Assembly: GCA_023376005.1 (NCBI GenBank)
Contig: CM042157.1
Location: 91,945,793-92,009,792, forward strand
Length of the DNA: 64,000 nt
Source: Doryteuthis pealeii
Taxonomy: Eukaryota > Mollusca > Cephalopoda > Myopsida > Loliginidae
Direction: 5' to 3'
This document shows, in pieces, positions 1 to 11,253 of the stretch. Numbering within the stretch: the first letter of the stretch is position 1; every line of letters starts with the position of its first letter. Made by a program: the position numbers and the translations under genes. The notes beneath the pieces were generated by a model that worked only from the letters and a program-made list of their open reading frames with translations, searched no databases and was not told where the DNA came from.

Positions 1-950
1 CACTGGGCGTGGTCTTGAGACGGTGATGAAGCTGGTATTCGTGACAGGGTTAGCGAACGACATTGAAACTGTCTAACACTCTTTGCTCGTGATTGAACCA
101 GCAACTCTCCTCTTGTGATTTTCACAGCTCTGTTCTCCTCCTCTCCCAGTTCCTTCACTCCTCTGTTTTCTGCTCCACCTCTCCTTCGTTCCTCGTTTGA
201 TTTATGTCATTGCTCGCACTAGTCTATCGACTTAATGACCATTTTTTTTCTCCCTTCCCTCTCAGAGAAGCAGACGTTTTATCTCCAACCTCTACCCATA
301 ATGCCTCAAACACTTCTATAAAGAGGCTTTCTCTTCTCCTCTCTAACTTTTTGATGCTGCATGCCTGCCTACACCCATTCCTCGTCACCCGTTCAGTTCC
401 GATGTCTCAAGCAAGGTGGACTTGCATGCAAAGCAAGTCCTTGCCCGTTTTGCATGAGGTAAGTCTCTTTTCTGACTACAGAAACATTGACCATGGGAGA
501 TTTGTTGACACGGGCAAAATTGCTGACCAACAAAATGGCCTGTTGGAATGAGTATCCGCAGAACATGCCAGGAGATGCGATGCTTCAGATGCAGGAAAAT
601 CGGCTATTTTGCCTTGGAATGCCAGGGAAACGGCTCAGGGGAAAAGACGTCAGTGCTAGTCTCCTCCCCAGGCAAGTAAAAAACAAGGCACATCCTATCG
701 TTTGTGTATTTGTTGACGGATGAGACTGCACGACCCTAATTGAGATCATCGTCAGTAGCTTCCAAGACACTTGTGTCTGAGGCATCATCTGGCGATGTCG
801 ATCCTGATCTGCCCACCTGCTCGCCCTCCTCTGACGAATTATTAGTAATAATGAATGGCACACGCATTCCTGAAACATGGCGCAAGGTTTTTTTTTACAT
901 TGTCGATTGGTTCAGGCAAGATTCCCTAGCTGAGGTCATCTTCATTCTGT
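1..950 (+). pseudogene. Ty3/Gypsy-like gag-zinc knuckle-protease remnant (left arm)
   Basis: Decayed retrotransposon Gag/Pro reading on the plus strand. The window opens inside Gag: the first 80 bases read as the conserved late-capsid motif GLETVMKLVFVTGLANDIE, then a stop. A zinc knuckle lies at 581-622 with spacing CX2CX4YX4C (CFRCRKIGYFALEC); the usual His is Tyr. At about 706-740 a VDG.DCTTLI stretch resembles the start of a retroviral-type protease, but the DTG triad is not visible and a stop interrupts it. Gag normally packages the element RNA and the knuckle binds it; nothing here can be functional because of stops and frameshifts. The 3' end runs into the 124-bp satellite unit at about 915. 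The same block occurs inverted at 1166-2440 and 18940-20389. The family call is moderately sure, since no reverse transcriptase is present. Confidence 0.7.
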
Positions 951-1165
951 AAATTTGAATTTAGTGACAATTCAATCCTTTTCCAGAATAAATTCAATTT
1001 ATAGAATGAAGATGACCTCAGCTAGGGAATCTTGCCTAAGACATGACAGTAAATGTTCAAGAAAGAAAAAGATGGAAGTAAAATTAGTGACAATTCAATC
1101 CTTTTCCAGAATAAATTCAATTTATAGAATGAATATGACCTCAGCTAGGGAATCTTGCCCACTGA
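915..1165 (-). repeat. Short stretch of the 124-bp satellite between inverted arms
   Basis: About two reverse-oriented units of the same 124-bp repeat that forms the large array at 11254-18913. The left junction (about 915-960) is a plus-oriented half-unit that flips into the reverse array. The right junction passes directly into the second gag/protease arm at about 1166. The left junction is the exact mirror image of the right end of the large array (18900-18945). Confidence 0.8.
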
Positions 1166-2440
1166 ACCAGATCGACAAATGTAAAAAAAAACCTTGCGCC
1201 ATGTTTCAGGAATGCGTGTGCCATCATTATTACTAATAATCGTCAGAGGAGGGCGAGCAAGGTGGCAGATAAGGATCGACATCGCCAGATGATGCCTCAA
1301 CACAAGTGTCTGGAAGCTACTGCCGATGATCTCAATTAGGGTCGTGCAGTCTCATCCGTCAACAAATACACAACGATAGGATGTGCCTTGTTTTTTACTT
1401 GCCTGGGGAGGAAGACTAGCAATGACGTCTTTTCCCCTGAAAGCCGTTTCCCTGGCATTCCAGGCAAAATAGCCGATTTTTCCTGCATCTGGAAGCATCG
1501 CTCTCTGGCATGTTCTGCGGATCTCATTCAACAGCCATTCTTGTTGGTAGCAATTTGCCCGTGTCAACAAATCTCCATGGTCAATGTTTTCTGTAGTCAG
1601 AAAAGAGACTTACCCTCAATGCAAAACGGCGAAGGACTGCTTTGCAGCAAGTCCACCTTGCTTGAGAACAATCGGAACTGACGGGTGACGAGGAATGGGT
1701 GTAGGCAAAGGCATGCAGCATCAAAAAGTTAGAGAGGAGAAGAAGAAAGGCTCTTTATAGAAGTGTTTGAGCATTATGGGTAGAGGCTTGGAGTAAAAAC
1801 GTCTGCTTTCTCTGAGGAGGGAAGGGAAGAAAAAAAATGGTCATTAAGTTCGATGACTAGTGCGAGCAATGACATAAATCAACGAGGAACGAAGGAGAGG
1901 TGGAGCAGAATAACAGAGGAGTGAAGGAACTGGGAGAGGAGGGAACAGAGCTGTGAAAATCACAAGAGGAGAGTTTGCTGGTTCATCACGAGCAAAGAGT
2001 GTTAGACAGTTCCTGTCGTTGCTAACCCTGTCACAATACCAAGCTTCATCACCGTTCTCAAGACCACGCCCCAGTGAATCCTGCAAGTTGTGTATTTTGC
2101 TGGCATAAACATCATCTCTCCTCCCTCCATTCCCACCTAATTCCAGTTTCAAGCCTTTGTGTAAGCAGAGACTCCCGTCTGAAAAAAGCCTCTTCAACGA
2201 GATTTAATAAGGTCGATATTGGTCTGTGATCCTCGTCCATCTCCAAATATAGATGGAGCGCATCTCCTTCCAAATACAAGGGCAGAAAAGCTTGCCAACA
2301 CATCTACTTTCTGGAGTCGCGCCAGCCAGCTCGACCTTGGTAAGAAATGCAATACATCTCCCTCACTTTAAAAGGCTTTATTATTGCCCGCTGTCGAGGT
2401 TCAACTTTTGCCATTTTGGTTAAGTAAAATAAGAAGCAGT
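1166..2440 (-). pseudogene. Ty3/Gypsy-like gag-zinc knuckle-protease remnant (right arm, minus strand)
   Basis: Inverted copy of the 1-950 block, read on the minus strand, and extending further toward the Gag start. In minus-strand order: an ATG near 2415; a Gag segment at about 2330-2190 with FLPLYLEGDALHLYLEMDED-like sequence typical of the retrotransposon gag domain; the DVYASKI and late-capsid motif near 2110-2040; a zinc knuckle near 1500-1450, again with Tyr in the His position; and a protease-like VDG near 1365. The frame is broken many times by single-base differences from the third copy at 18940-20389, which suggests decay, sequencing indels, or both. A poly(G) run of 10 lies at 2481-2490, just upstream on the minus strand. 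Confidence 0.7.
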
Positions 2441-2602
2441 GCCCGAAATAGCTTTTGTTGAAAAAAGAAGTTTTTTTGTTGGGGGGGGGGTCTGCAATTA
2501 AGTCCGACGCTATTGTTTACTGGTTCTCCTTTCTTCTTCCTTCCTTCTTTCTTTTTCTCCTTTCGCTGGCGTAGGTCAGTCAGGTGCGCTTACCGCTTTG
2601 CC
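2441..2602. other. Leader-like sequence upstream of the gag remnant
   Basis: Shared with 20240-20389. It contains a poly(G) run and pyrimidine-rich CTTC/CTTT tracts. It sits 5' of Gag on the minus strand, so it could be untranslated leader or LTR-proximal sequence. No primer-binding site or LTR end could be recognised. Confidence 0.4.
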
Positions 2603-3545
2603 GCTGTTTTTTCCTTAGACCTCGCTATTTATGATGTAGCTTTCACATCCAAGGCACCTGAGTTGAACCTCACTTCAGCGCAATGCCTACATCTCATTTT
2701 TTGCCTTCTGGAGGATGCGGTTTGATCTGCAGGCAAGACAATGTTTGCTCTCTTTCTCTGAATACAGTAGTTGTCGTGCATTGCGCAATCTGACTCCCGT
2801 TCTCGCATTACACTGTCCTTGTCTGTTCTGGGTTTTTGGTTCAGGAGCAAGATTCCCTAGCTGGTCATCTCATTCTGTATCATTGAGGTCATCTTAAATT
2901 CTTGTAAATTGAATTTATCTGGAAAAGGAATTGAAGTGTGAAACATATCTGGTATCAAGTGTTGTCTCTCTCTGCTTCTACTTATGTGTTACTGATGAAC
3001 ACAGACTTGATTATCTTGTATACATGTCTTATTTCCCCGACCCTAACTTAAACATGTCCACCCTCAGAAAAATAGGGCAGAATGCAAATACAACATCCAG
3101 CCACAAAGCTGCAACTTGCTGATTCCTCACTCTTTTCTCTCAGGCTCATTCAATCCATCATCATCTTAAGACCACTCGGATAAACCTCAGCATGTAAGCT
3201 GTTTGTAAAATGTATCTGGATTTTTCCATCAGTCTAAGCATTAAATTTAAATATTACAACTACATTAGAAAAGGGTGGTACTATAAACCCATAACTTGGA
3301 GTTTAATACCTTCCCAAAGAGTATTTTTCAAAATAATCATTATCGCAGACTGGTATTATTTGATTATTGTCCTCATCTTTATAGTTATCTATACAAAGTT
3401 TTGGTTAATGTGCCCTCCAGCCTTCTTCAGGTATTCCTTATTGAACTTATGTCGAAATCAAAACCTCAGTGAAATAGCAAGACTGGATTTCAACTCATTT
3501 ACTACAATGACTTAATCCAGCACATTAGTTACTAGTCATGGGGAC
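2603..3545. other. Segment present only in the first duplicon copy
   Basis: Copy 2 joins directly from the sequence equivalent to 2602 (ending CGCTTACCGC) to the C-rich stretch equivalent to 3546, at 20389/20390. The segment holds more of the 5' flank of the gag remnant, a degenerate 124-bp unit at 2836-2935, and about 600 bp with no recognised content. No convincing ORF was found. Confidence 0.7.
2836..2935 (+). repeat. Degenerate single unit of the 124-bp satellite
   Basis: Contains GCAAGATTCCCTAGCTGG, CATTCTGTA and AATTGAATTTATCTGGAAAA in unit order. It is preceded by TTTGGTTCAGG, as the unit is at the far 3' end of the gag/protease block (ATTGGTTCAGG at 907-917). The block is therefore bounded on both sides by the same half-unit in opposite orientation. 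Confidence 0.65.
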
Positions 3546-4494
3546 CCCCCCCCCCAATTGGAATTGAGATTTGTGCTTCTTTTTTTTAAAATTTGAAAAA
3601 ATGTGCACAGCTGAATATATTATAATCAAGTGATGTCTCCATCACTTCTAGATGATCAGTGTCAATTTTCAATTCTTTTAATCAACAGTTTATCACATTA
3701 GTATAAAAAAAAAAGCAGTCAACATAATATTCTAATATTATATATAAATTGGAAGAGGAAGTTTCATAGACCAGGAATAAATTTCCAAGTATTTAAACAT
3801 GTTAAAACCTCAGATCTTATTATAATGGAGATTGTGGGTTTGTCTGTCTGTAACCGAAACTATATTACTATATCCAAGTCACAATTCCCTTTGTTATTTA
3901 CATCACATTCTCCATGATTTTATTTTTTATTTACCTCATTATTAGTAAAAATTGTTTTACATCATTAAGACTGTTAACAATATCTACAGACTAATAACAT
4001 GCAATTATATTTTATATTCAACGAAATAGCGGTTACAGTGTGAATGGGAAGGGCTAATTTGCATATTGATCTTAAAAAATTTGATTTTAATAAATATATG
4101 CTTAGTATTATTGATTTCTAATTTGTTTGGTTTTATCTTAATAAATATGAGCAAAATGTCGGGATAAATTTCTTAACAGAAATCTATTAACATAAAGAAA
4201 TAACTGTAATTTTATCTTTTCTTCCTATTTTAACTAAAAGTTAAATTAGGGAAATTTAACCACTGAAAGACGGGAGTAAGGGAAAATGGTGGAACAGTTA
4301 GTTTCAAAGTTGTTCTATTTTCCGATTATACCCCCCACTGTTCCAATATTTTTATCTGAATTCTAGTTTGAAGGTGGGAAACTACATTTACTTTCATTGA
4401 CAGATGGAATGCAAATCAGTTTGTGTCATAAGGTTGCTTGGTGTGCATCCTCTGCAGAAGGATAAGGCTCCTCCCCCCTCTCCGGGTATGTCAT

Positions 4495-4820
4495 AAACTG
4501 CATCCAGTGGTAAGGAAGCTCTAGAGAATCACCTTTCATTATCATTACTCCTAAGTGTCATTCTGACTCATAGTTGTAAGTAAAGTCATCAAGGTGGCCT
4601 AAAGTCAGTATCAGCCAGTCAGCAGGGAGTCTATCCCCCTTTTCACTAGCACTAGACCAAGGAGATTGTTTTTTGTGTCTGAAGGAGGAGCGTCACACCT
4701 ACCATCAGCTCCTTTACTGCACAGATCCTTTTACTACTCATAAGCTGAGTTGCCGAGGGCCAGTATCAAACCCAAAACCTTGCTAGTTCCTAGGCTGATG
4801 CTCTACTGAATGAGACCTAT
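4495..4820 (-). repeat. tRNA-derived SINE, family I (minus)
   Basis: On the minus strand it starts with a tRNA-like head: GGTCTCATTCAGTAGAGCAT resembles an A box, and GGGTTTGATACTGG sits at the B-box position. A body follows that is shared with 56735-56990 and 58260-58450 (AGTAGCACAGGG, AGGAGCTGATG, CAATCTCCT, GCTGATACTGACTTTA). The duplicon partner is 21338-21655. Confidence 0.7.
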
Positions 4821-5864
4821 TAATGTCTCATCCATGGGTCAAATGGGTTTGTTTGAAAATTATTTGTATTAATAATATCAATATACAGTTTCAAGTAACT
4901 AATAATAATAATTTGTAAACAATTATAGCTTCCTGTAACTATTCTTAATACTAATGATTTTATCTACAATTTATATGGTTTCAAGTAACTATTTCTATTT
5001 AATAATCATTCTTAGTCTTAAAGAAAATGGGGAGGGCAGCACTTTTTTTTAAAATTACCAAAATCAAGGAATTATACAATTTTTATGACAATTATAATAA
5101 ATAGGTTCTTTTTTTTTATTTAATAATGTTTCTTTTTTGTAACAACTCCAAAATTTGTATGACTAAATTTTACTTGAAAAAAAAAAAAAATGCTCAAGTC
5201 ACAAACGTCAGTTAAAGGACCACAACAGGGCACCCCCTTGTCCTAATTGGGAGGTGGGGGTGGAAGTAAGATGTGCTAGACCCCATGCATATACTGTACT
5301 GATCAAAATTGTCATCAACCTTTAGGAGGTTACAATTTTATTTTCAACCAGTATATATTCAAGTGAAAGTAATACAAATGAAATAAAAATGTTAGTTTGT
5401 TGTTTTTTTTTTCTCCTTATTTGATTAGTAAAAAATATATACATACAAAATTTATAACTCCCAATAGTGTTCAAGTAGATAGACTTTATTAACATGAAAA
5501 AATATTTTCCCTACATGTAACAATGTATTATTTTCAAATCATTTACAATTTATATGAAAAATGTTTCCCAAAATATACAACATATTTACATTTTACACCT
5601 ATTTTTTCCCCTTTGGTTAGTTGAATATTAAATGGAAACTAACGATTTTCAGCCGTTTCAGTATAGAGGATTATGAACAGTAATGACAAAGAAAATTCTT
5701 AAAATTAAATTTCAAATAATTTACGTATTTAGAAAGTTTTGTATTATTTAGATTTTTCGGACTGTTGTCATCATCTAAATTATTTATATCCAAATGTATT
5801 TCCAAATTTGTTCCAGGAAGTGTTACATGTTTATAGGGGGAAAGAGTTTATTTCAAATTGAATT

Positions 5865-6115
5865 TGTGCACCAACATGGTAATTAGCAAACCATTGTTAG
5901 TTGAGTTCAATTCTCACTGGGTGCCCATACCTTCTGATCTTGTGCCATAGCTAAGCTAAGCTTAGTAAATAACTATAGGCACCTCATGTGGTGTAATAGT
6001 TAGCAAACTGGATTAGCAAACATTGTTAGTGAAACGATTCTCACTGGTGCCCATACTTGTGGCCTTGTGCCACAACTAAGCTAAGCTTAATAAATAAACT
6101 ACTGCACATTAAATA
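5865..6115 (+). repeat. tRNA-like repeat, two tandem copies of about 120 bp
   Basis: Two adjacent copies each contain TTAGCAAACCATTGTTAG, a TTCTCACTGG.TGCCC element in the position of a B box, and CTAAGCTAAGCTTA. The second copy has an A-box-like GTGTAATAGTTAGC. It is probably a SINE with an internal tandem duplication. The partner is 22705-22955. Confidence 0.5.
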
Positions 6116-6651
6116 CTGCATATCCAATTTTTTATTTTTTATCATTTTTATAAAATGACAAAAGCACCATTGATGCTGTAAAAGTTTTTTAAAGTCATTA
6201 TATTTCATTTTTTAGATGAAGATTTGCCAATCATTAATATTATTGTTAATTGAATCTGACTTGTATTTTCTATCATTGTTTTAATTTTAGTTGTCCCTTT
6301 CTATAACAGCAGAGTACAGCACTTATCAGAAACGATAATAAAGGATAAAGTGTAGGTGAGACTGAAACTCATGTCAGATTTGAGTAAAGGGGAGGAGAAA
6401 TGCATCAACATTCATTTTTATTTTAAGATCAAGTTATGATGCCTTAGTGGATATGACTAAACAAAAAATGTTTTTTTTTTTATTATTGAAATTGGATTTG
6501 CCAGTCACAGCTGAACAAATGTGTGTGTGTGTGTATGTGTATGTAAAATAGAGCGGTCCAATAATGAAAAAGAAACCTTTTTAAAACCATTTCTTTCTTT
6601 TTCGTTAGTTGCAGATATTAAAACACACACACATTATATAATATATATATA

Positions 6652-7065
6652 TGGAATGGCTGCACCACTTGGTCCTTGACGAGGCACCTGGAGAATAGGC
6701 TAGATGGGAGCTGCACAAGAATACTGCATGCGATCTTGAACAAATGGTGGAAGAAACACCCCACAAGAAAGCAGCTATACAGCCACCTGCCTCGTATCGC
6801 ACAAACCATTCAAGCAAGATGGACAAGACATGTTGGACATGGCTGGAGAAGTAAGGATAAACTCATAAGCAACATCTTCCTATGGAAACCAGCATATGGA
6901 CATGCTAGTGCAGAGTCGTCCAGCAAAGGCCTACATAGACCAGCTCTGTATGGATACTGCATGCTGTGTGAAGGACCTCCCAGTGTCAATGAATGATAGG
7001 GAATGTTAGCAAGAGATTGTCATTGATATCCATGCTGCTGGCATGACGATGATGAAATTAAATCC
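6652..7065 (+). pseudogene. LINE ORF2 C-terminal tail, decayed
   Basis: The reading frame (open from 6676 to 6993) matches the pattern of the C-terminal tail of non-LTR retrotransposon polyproteins: TRHLENRLDGSCTRIL, then KQLYSHLP, RWTRHVGHGWRSKDKLISN, LWKPAYGHA and a frame-shifted GRPAKTYIDQLC-like stretch. After the frame break the DNA still reads as a DLP.AMNDRE-like end. The reverse transcriptase core is absent, so this is a 5'-truncated copy, the normal fate of LINEs. The tail ends in GATGATGAAATT. The same element seeded the 109-bp array at 48124-48990. Duplicon partner: 23488-23890. Confidence 0.8.
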
Positions 7066-7109
7066 AACAATATGTAGAAAATAGAAAAGATGAATTTATT
7101 CTTGGTGTG

Positions 7110-7160
7110 AAGTTGATGTTAAAACGTTTCATTATTTTTTAATAAACCTTCATCAGGACA
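7110..7160 (-). ncRNA. Hammerhead-like core (minus strand), degenerate
   Basis: On the minus strand CTGATGA (7156-7150) is followed by an AT hairpin able to pair TTATT with AATAA, then GAAAC (7130-7126), a GTTTTAAC mini-hairpin and ATC. This is the order of hammerhead conserved boxes. Stem I pairing is not evident. Partner at 23948-23992. Confidence 0.35.
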
Positions 7161-7349
7161 TTAAGATGGAAAGATTGTTGACTGAAAACACTGATGGATT
7201 TTTTTTTTAAATAACAGTTGGGAAATTGTATACATAGAAAGGCTCATAAACCTGTATTCTAGGTTTGCAATTTTAAGAGTTATAAGCATATTGGATTTTT
7301 TTTTTTTATGAAGATTTTGCTAATAATTCTATTATTATTACTATTATTA

Positions 7350-7616
7350 CCACACACAGAAAATCGCCTCATCCAGGTGGACAACTTTACCACATTCTCC
7401 ATACTCACCAGATTTAGGCGCTTCAGACTATCATCTCTTCAGACCCATGAAAGAGGGTTTAAAGAGCAAACATCATTCAGTGATGAGGAAGTGAAATCTG
7501 TAGTGAAGAAGTGGCTCAAAGAACAGTGAACAGAATTTTAATGGGGATAGGGATACATGCTCATTCAAAAATGGAACATTGCTATTGAGAGAAACGGTGA
7601 CTATGTGAAGAAGTAG
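7350..7616 (+). pseudogene. mariner-type transposase C-terminal remnant
   Basis: The frame reads SSRWTTLPHSPYSPDLAPSD then YHLF, the hallmark around the third catalytic Asp of mariner (DDD34D-type) transposases. It continues through RPMKEGL and SDEEVKSVVKKWLKEQ (to 7529), a stop, then WNIAIERNGDYVKK and a stop at 7614-7616, which matches the normal mariner C-terminus. The first two catalytic Asp and the DNA-binding domain are missing; upstream is an ATT microsatellite. The family transposase excises and reinserts the element by cut and paste. This copy is dead. Terminal inverted repeats were not found. Partner: 24179-24446. Confidence 0.85.
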
Positions 7617-7689
7617 GGATGTGATCCACAGAAGAGCAGCTTCATTTTGGATGTATGATACACATTTCTGTTTTGGCAATTAATACCTA

Positions 7690-7940
7690 TCCTGAACAAA
7701 ATGGTATTTACTTTTTGATAACCCTTATATTATTGAGTTTTTTTTTATACAGCAATAAAGCTAGTGGTCTGAGCAATAACCAGGACTCTTCTGAGTATTC
7801 TAGCTGATCTTAACAATGCTGTTATCTGTATAGTCTTTCCAAACTCTTTCAGACTGCTAATACTACTATATACTGTTGTTGTACTATGAGGTACAGACGG
7901 ATTCACTAAATCCCAGCCAGGAGACCAGACCTATTATCAA
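7690..7940 (-). pseudogene. LINE C-terminal fragment (minus)
   Basis: The minus strand reads LKEFGKTIQITALLRSARIL, closely resembling the plus-strand LINE fragment at 7945-8400. It is followed on the minus strand by frame-broken sequence. Upstream on that strand, VSWLGFSDPSVPH-like sequence occurs in the partner copy (24515-24772). It lies head-to-head with the next fragment. Confidence 0.7.
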
Positions 7941-7944
7941 TTGA

Positions 7945-8400
7945 CAAGAAGAAGACAACCTGGTTATCTCATGGATTTTGCAGTCCCAGCCTACCACTGG
8001 CTGAAAATGAAAGAAAGGGAAATAATATCTATCTTTTCCTGTTATCTAACAGGATAAGCCCATTTCCAGAAAGAGTGACGCTAGGAAAACATTACTGGTT
8101 GATCTTTAGGAGGCACACGACCTAGTGACTGGAAGAGATTCACATTGGAAGATTCTCGAAGGGTCGACCTAGTAGACAAATACTTAGACTTGCCAGAGAA
8201 CTGAGTAAACTGGAACATGAAGGTGAAGGTTGTACCATTGTAATTAGTGGCTTTTGGAACGTCCCCAAAGCTCTGGAAAAGAATTTGGGTGAATTGGAAA
8301 TCAGAGGAAGAATTGAGACCATCCAACCTACAGCACTGTTAAGATCGGCTAGAATACTCAGAAGTTCCTGGAGACCAGAAGACTTGCTGTCATTCAAGCC
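7945..8400 (+). pseudogene. LINE C-terminal fragment (plus)
   Basis: Plus-strand reading in pieces: KTTWLSHGF, then YLDLARELSKLEHEGEGCT, GFWNVPKALEKNLGELEIRG and IETIQPTALLRSARIL. This is the recurrent C-terminal region after the reverse transcriptase of invertebrate LINE polyproteins (a 'GALGTVPKGLE...TALLRSARILRR' type). At least one frameshift is present. No catalytic domain is included. Partner: 24771-25250. Confidence 0.8.
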
Positions 8401-9439
8401 TCCAGGTGTGAAAACCTCATATTAATAATAATAATAATAATAATTGACTTATATTTTCTTTCATCTTTTTAATCTTACTCAGCTTTTTATTTTTCTAGAA
8501 CAACTAAGAAGAACCAATCAGATAAAAATAAAGGATAAACACTTTGGTGAGACTCAAACTCATGTCCCCCATTTTTTTGCTTAGGGATGCATGGTTATCA
8601 GTACAAACTTATATATATATTTTTTTTTAATGGCATAATCAATTTTTTGAGTTATTTAATGCCAGAGCCATCTTTGTAGAAGAACAATAGTGATAACCCA
8701 TAGCTGATAGGTTGCAGGTTCAAACCTTTCCTAAGAGTATTATTCTGTGAGTAAACCTTATAGCACACTGGTTGTTCAAACCTCCTCTTATTTCTATATT
8801 GGGCAGCCCCGATTATCACTACACCACAGATTCCCCACCAGCTGTTTTTAACATCTAAGCTAAGAAAGCCATTGATATTACAGAAGACTAATCTCACATA
8901 TAACTCAGGCTCTTCTTAGACTTGAATTGTTTTTACACAATAGCTTATTTTATTATTATATTTTTTTTTTAGATAAAGATTTGTCAATCATTATCATTAT
9001 TAATGTTGACTAGTATTTCTCTCTACTTTTTTAATTATACCTTTTTAATTTTAGTTGCTTTTTAAGGGCAACTTACTAAAGTTGTCCTTTCTATAACAGC
9101 AGAGTACAGCAATCATTCATCAGAGCTAATAATAAAGGATAAGTTGTAGGTGAGACTGAACTCACATCTCTTTTGCTTGGGAGGGAAGAGTCTGATTATC
9201 ACTACCCACTGCCTTTATCACCATTCTACGAGAACAATTGATATAAAAAAAGGCTAAATCCCACCAATAATTCATTGTCTCTGATCATAATTTTAAAAAG
9301 AAAATGGTTAAATTCTAAAGAGGCTTGATATCTGTATTCAGACTGTTGTCCTCATCTTTAATTATTACATACACAACATCTTATAGTAGCATCTTGAGTA
9401 GACCAAGTATAGAATTTTTTTTTTAAATTTTTAAATTGA

Positions 9440-9610
9440 AATAGATCACTAAGTGGCCTGAGCCTATTCTAGTAGTGACCAGGTTTGAATTCAAAGTTTT
9501 TCTTATCCTAGACTGTTTGCCTAACCGGTTAAAGAGCCCAGTCTGCCGCTACTCTTTACCCATAGCTGAGGGAGAATAGTTGGATTCATACAGAGTCTAT
9601 ATATGTACCA
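9440..9610 (-). repeat. SINE family II fragment (minus)
   Basis: The minus strand contains TGGTCACTACTAGAATAGGC with CAGGCC, AATTCAAACCTGG and ATGGGTAAAGAGTAG, all shared with plus-strand copies at 44445-44620 and 55915-56175. Duplicon partner 26250-26435. Confidence 0.6.
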
Positions 9611-11243
9611 GTAATTAGAAAGGCGCAGATTAAATTGATTTTATGTAAATTATTTTAAAATCTAAAAATATCAAATAATAATGGATGCCATTTGATTTTA
9701 TGCATCAAAATGATACAAGAAACACAATAAAATATTTATTTTTACTTTTAATGATCATGATCCTCTTCTCAAATTGATAAGTGCAAAAAAAAATGTCATT
9801 ATTTAAATGAGATCATCATAAATTCTTCAACACTTTGTTTGCACAACAGTCCAATTATTCAAATTTATTTTCCCCAATTTGAATCGTTACTAAACTCAGA
9901 TAAACAAATTATAAACACTTTGTAACGGAATGAGAACAACGCTACCATATGGATTACAAGAAAATTTTTAAGAAGGGATATGTAATAATAAAGATGAGGT
10001 ACCACATCAAAAATCTACATACCAAATCAAATTCCTTTGTAGAAAAAAAAAGAAAAGAAAAATTAATTATTAATCTTATAAAATTCCTTACTAGTATGGT
10101 TCAAATAATTTTCTAAAATTCCTTTGTTAAAATTTGTTATATAGGTAGGAATATTTGGTTTGTGTGGGGCTTTCATAGTTTAAAGTAAAAGTGAATATAC
10201 TCAAACGAGAAATAGAATGTAAAAAAAACTACATTCCTAATGAAATGACCCCTTTTGTCATTGTTTTTTTTTCTTTAAGAAATTTTATACAGTTTGTTTC
10301 ACAAATGGTTTCAGTCAATTGCTAAATTTTCCAGGAAGGAAAATAAGCATAAACACCTGCAATCAAAATAAACAGTATACATTCTTTAAACGTAATATTG
10401 GTAGTACAGAGTTTAAAATGTATTCATATCAGCACAATATATTCAATAATTTGCCAGTTGAGTGTGTGGTGTGTGTGTATATTATATATATACTATATAT
10501 ATCTATATAAAACATATAAACTTTTGCATTTGATGTTTGATAACAATAAACAACACCTTTTCTTTATTTTGAAAAGCTGTATCTTTCATGCAAACATAAT
10601 TCTTTTAGTAAAAATAATTATTTCCATGTGTTAGAAAATGTAAAATATATATATATTTTGTCAATATTTTCAAAGGTCTTAAAGCTGTATTAAGTCAGGA
10701 GTAGGGCAAGAAGAGTATCTTTTGAGCTAAGAAATGTTGTATTATATATCTAATAACAATTGCAAAATGTCAGCTGTGTCAGATTTTTTAAAACTTGACT
10801 TCTAGAGAGCAATAGCCAAAATATCATAAACGCAATAATTTAGAAATCGGACAGACTCCGTGAACAGATTAAAAACATTCTGGGCCAAATTCAAAATCCT
10901 GAACTTTGGATTACCAAGTTTTAATAACTACAATTGTTTCAGTGAAATGTTTTTTTAGGGCATGAACTTTAATAAAATTTGATATGTATCAGTGGCATGA
11001 AGTGTCATTGTTAGGGGGGCTTTCTAGCTGCCACCCAATAGGATGCCTTTTAAGCTTTTATATATATAAATATATATATAGTATATATATATATAATATA
11101 CCACAGTGACTATAAATCTACTAAGTAAAGTAAGGATAAACTTTAATAACTTTGGGATTTTTTTCAACTAACAATTGAGTAAAAGTGATTCAATATAAAG
11201 CGCTAATAAACAATTAAAATCAATGGTTTAAAATACAAATTGT

Positions 11244-11253
11244 NNNNNNNNNN
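11244..11253. other. Assembly gap (10 N)
   Basis: Ten N exactly, where duplicon copy 1 meets the 124-bp array. Copy 2 continues at the equivalent point into different AT-rich sequence (28021 onward), so this junction is not supported by the second copy. Confidence 1.

Larger units (their letters stand above)
3546..11243. repeat. 7.7-kb duplicon, copy 1
   Basis: Collinear with 20390-28040 along its whole length. Differences are mostly single-base insertions or deletions and homopolymer or dinucleotide length changes, with few substitutions. It ends at the 10-N gap. Content: mostly AT-rich non-coding DNA, SINE and LINE fragments, and a mariner tail (listed separately). Stretches 3546-4490, 4830-5860, 6120-6640 and 9620-11243 hold no recognised gene. 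Confidence 0.9.

Noticed and set aside
915..1165. Missed-adapter chimeric read as full explanation of the 1-2070 inverted repeat
   Set aside because: The two arm-array junctions are different (half-unit flip on one side, direct join on the other), whereas a simple read-back artefact would be symmetric. A more complex artefact is still possible.
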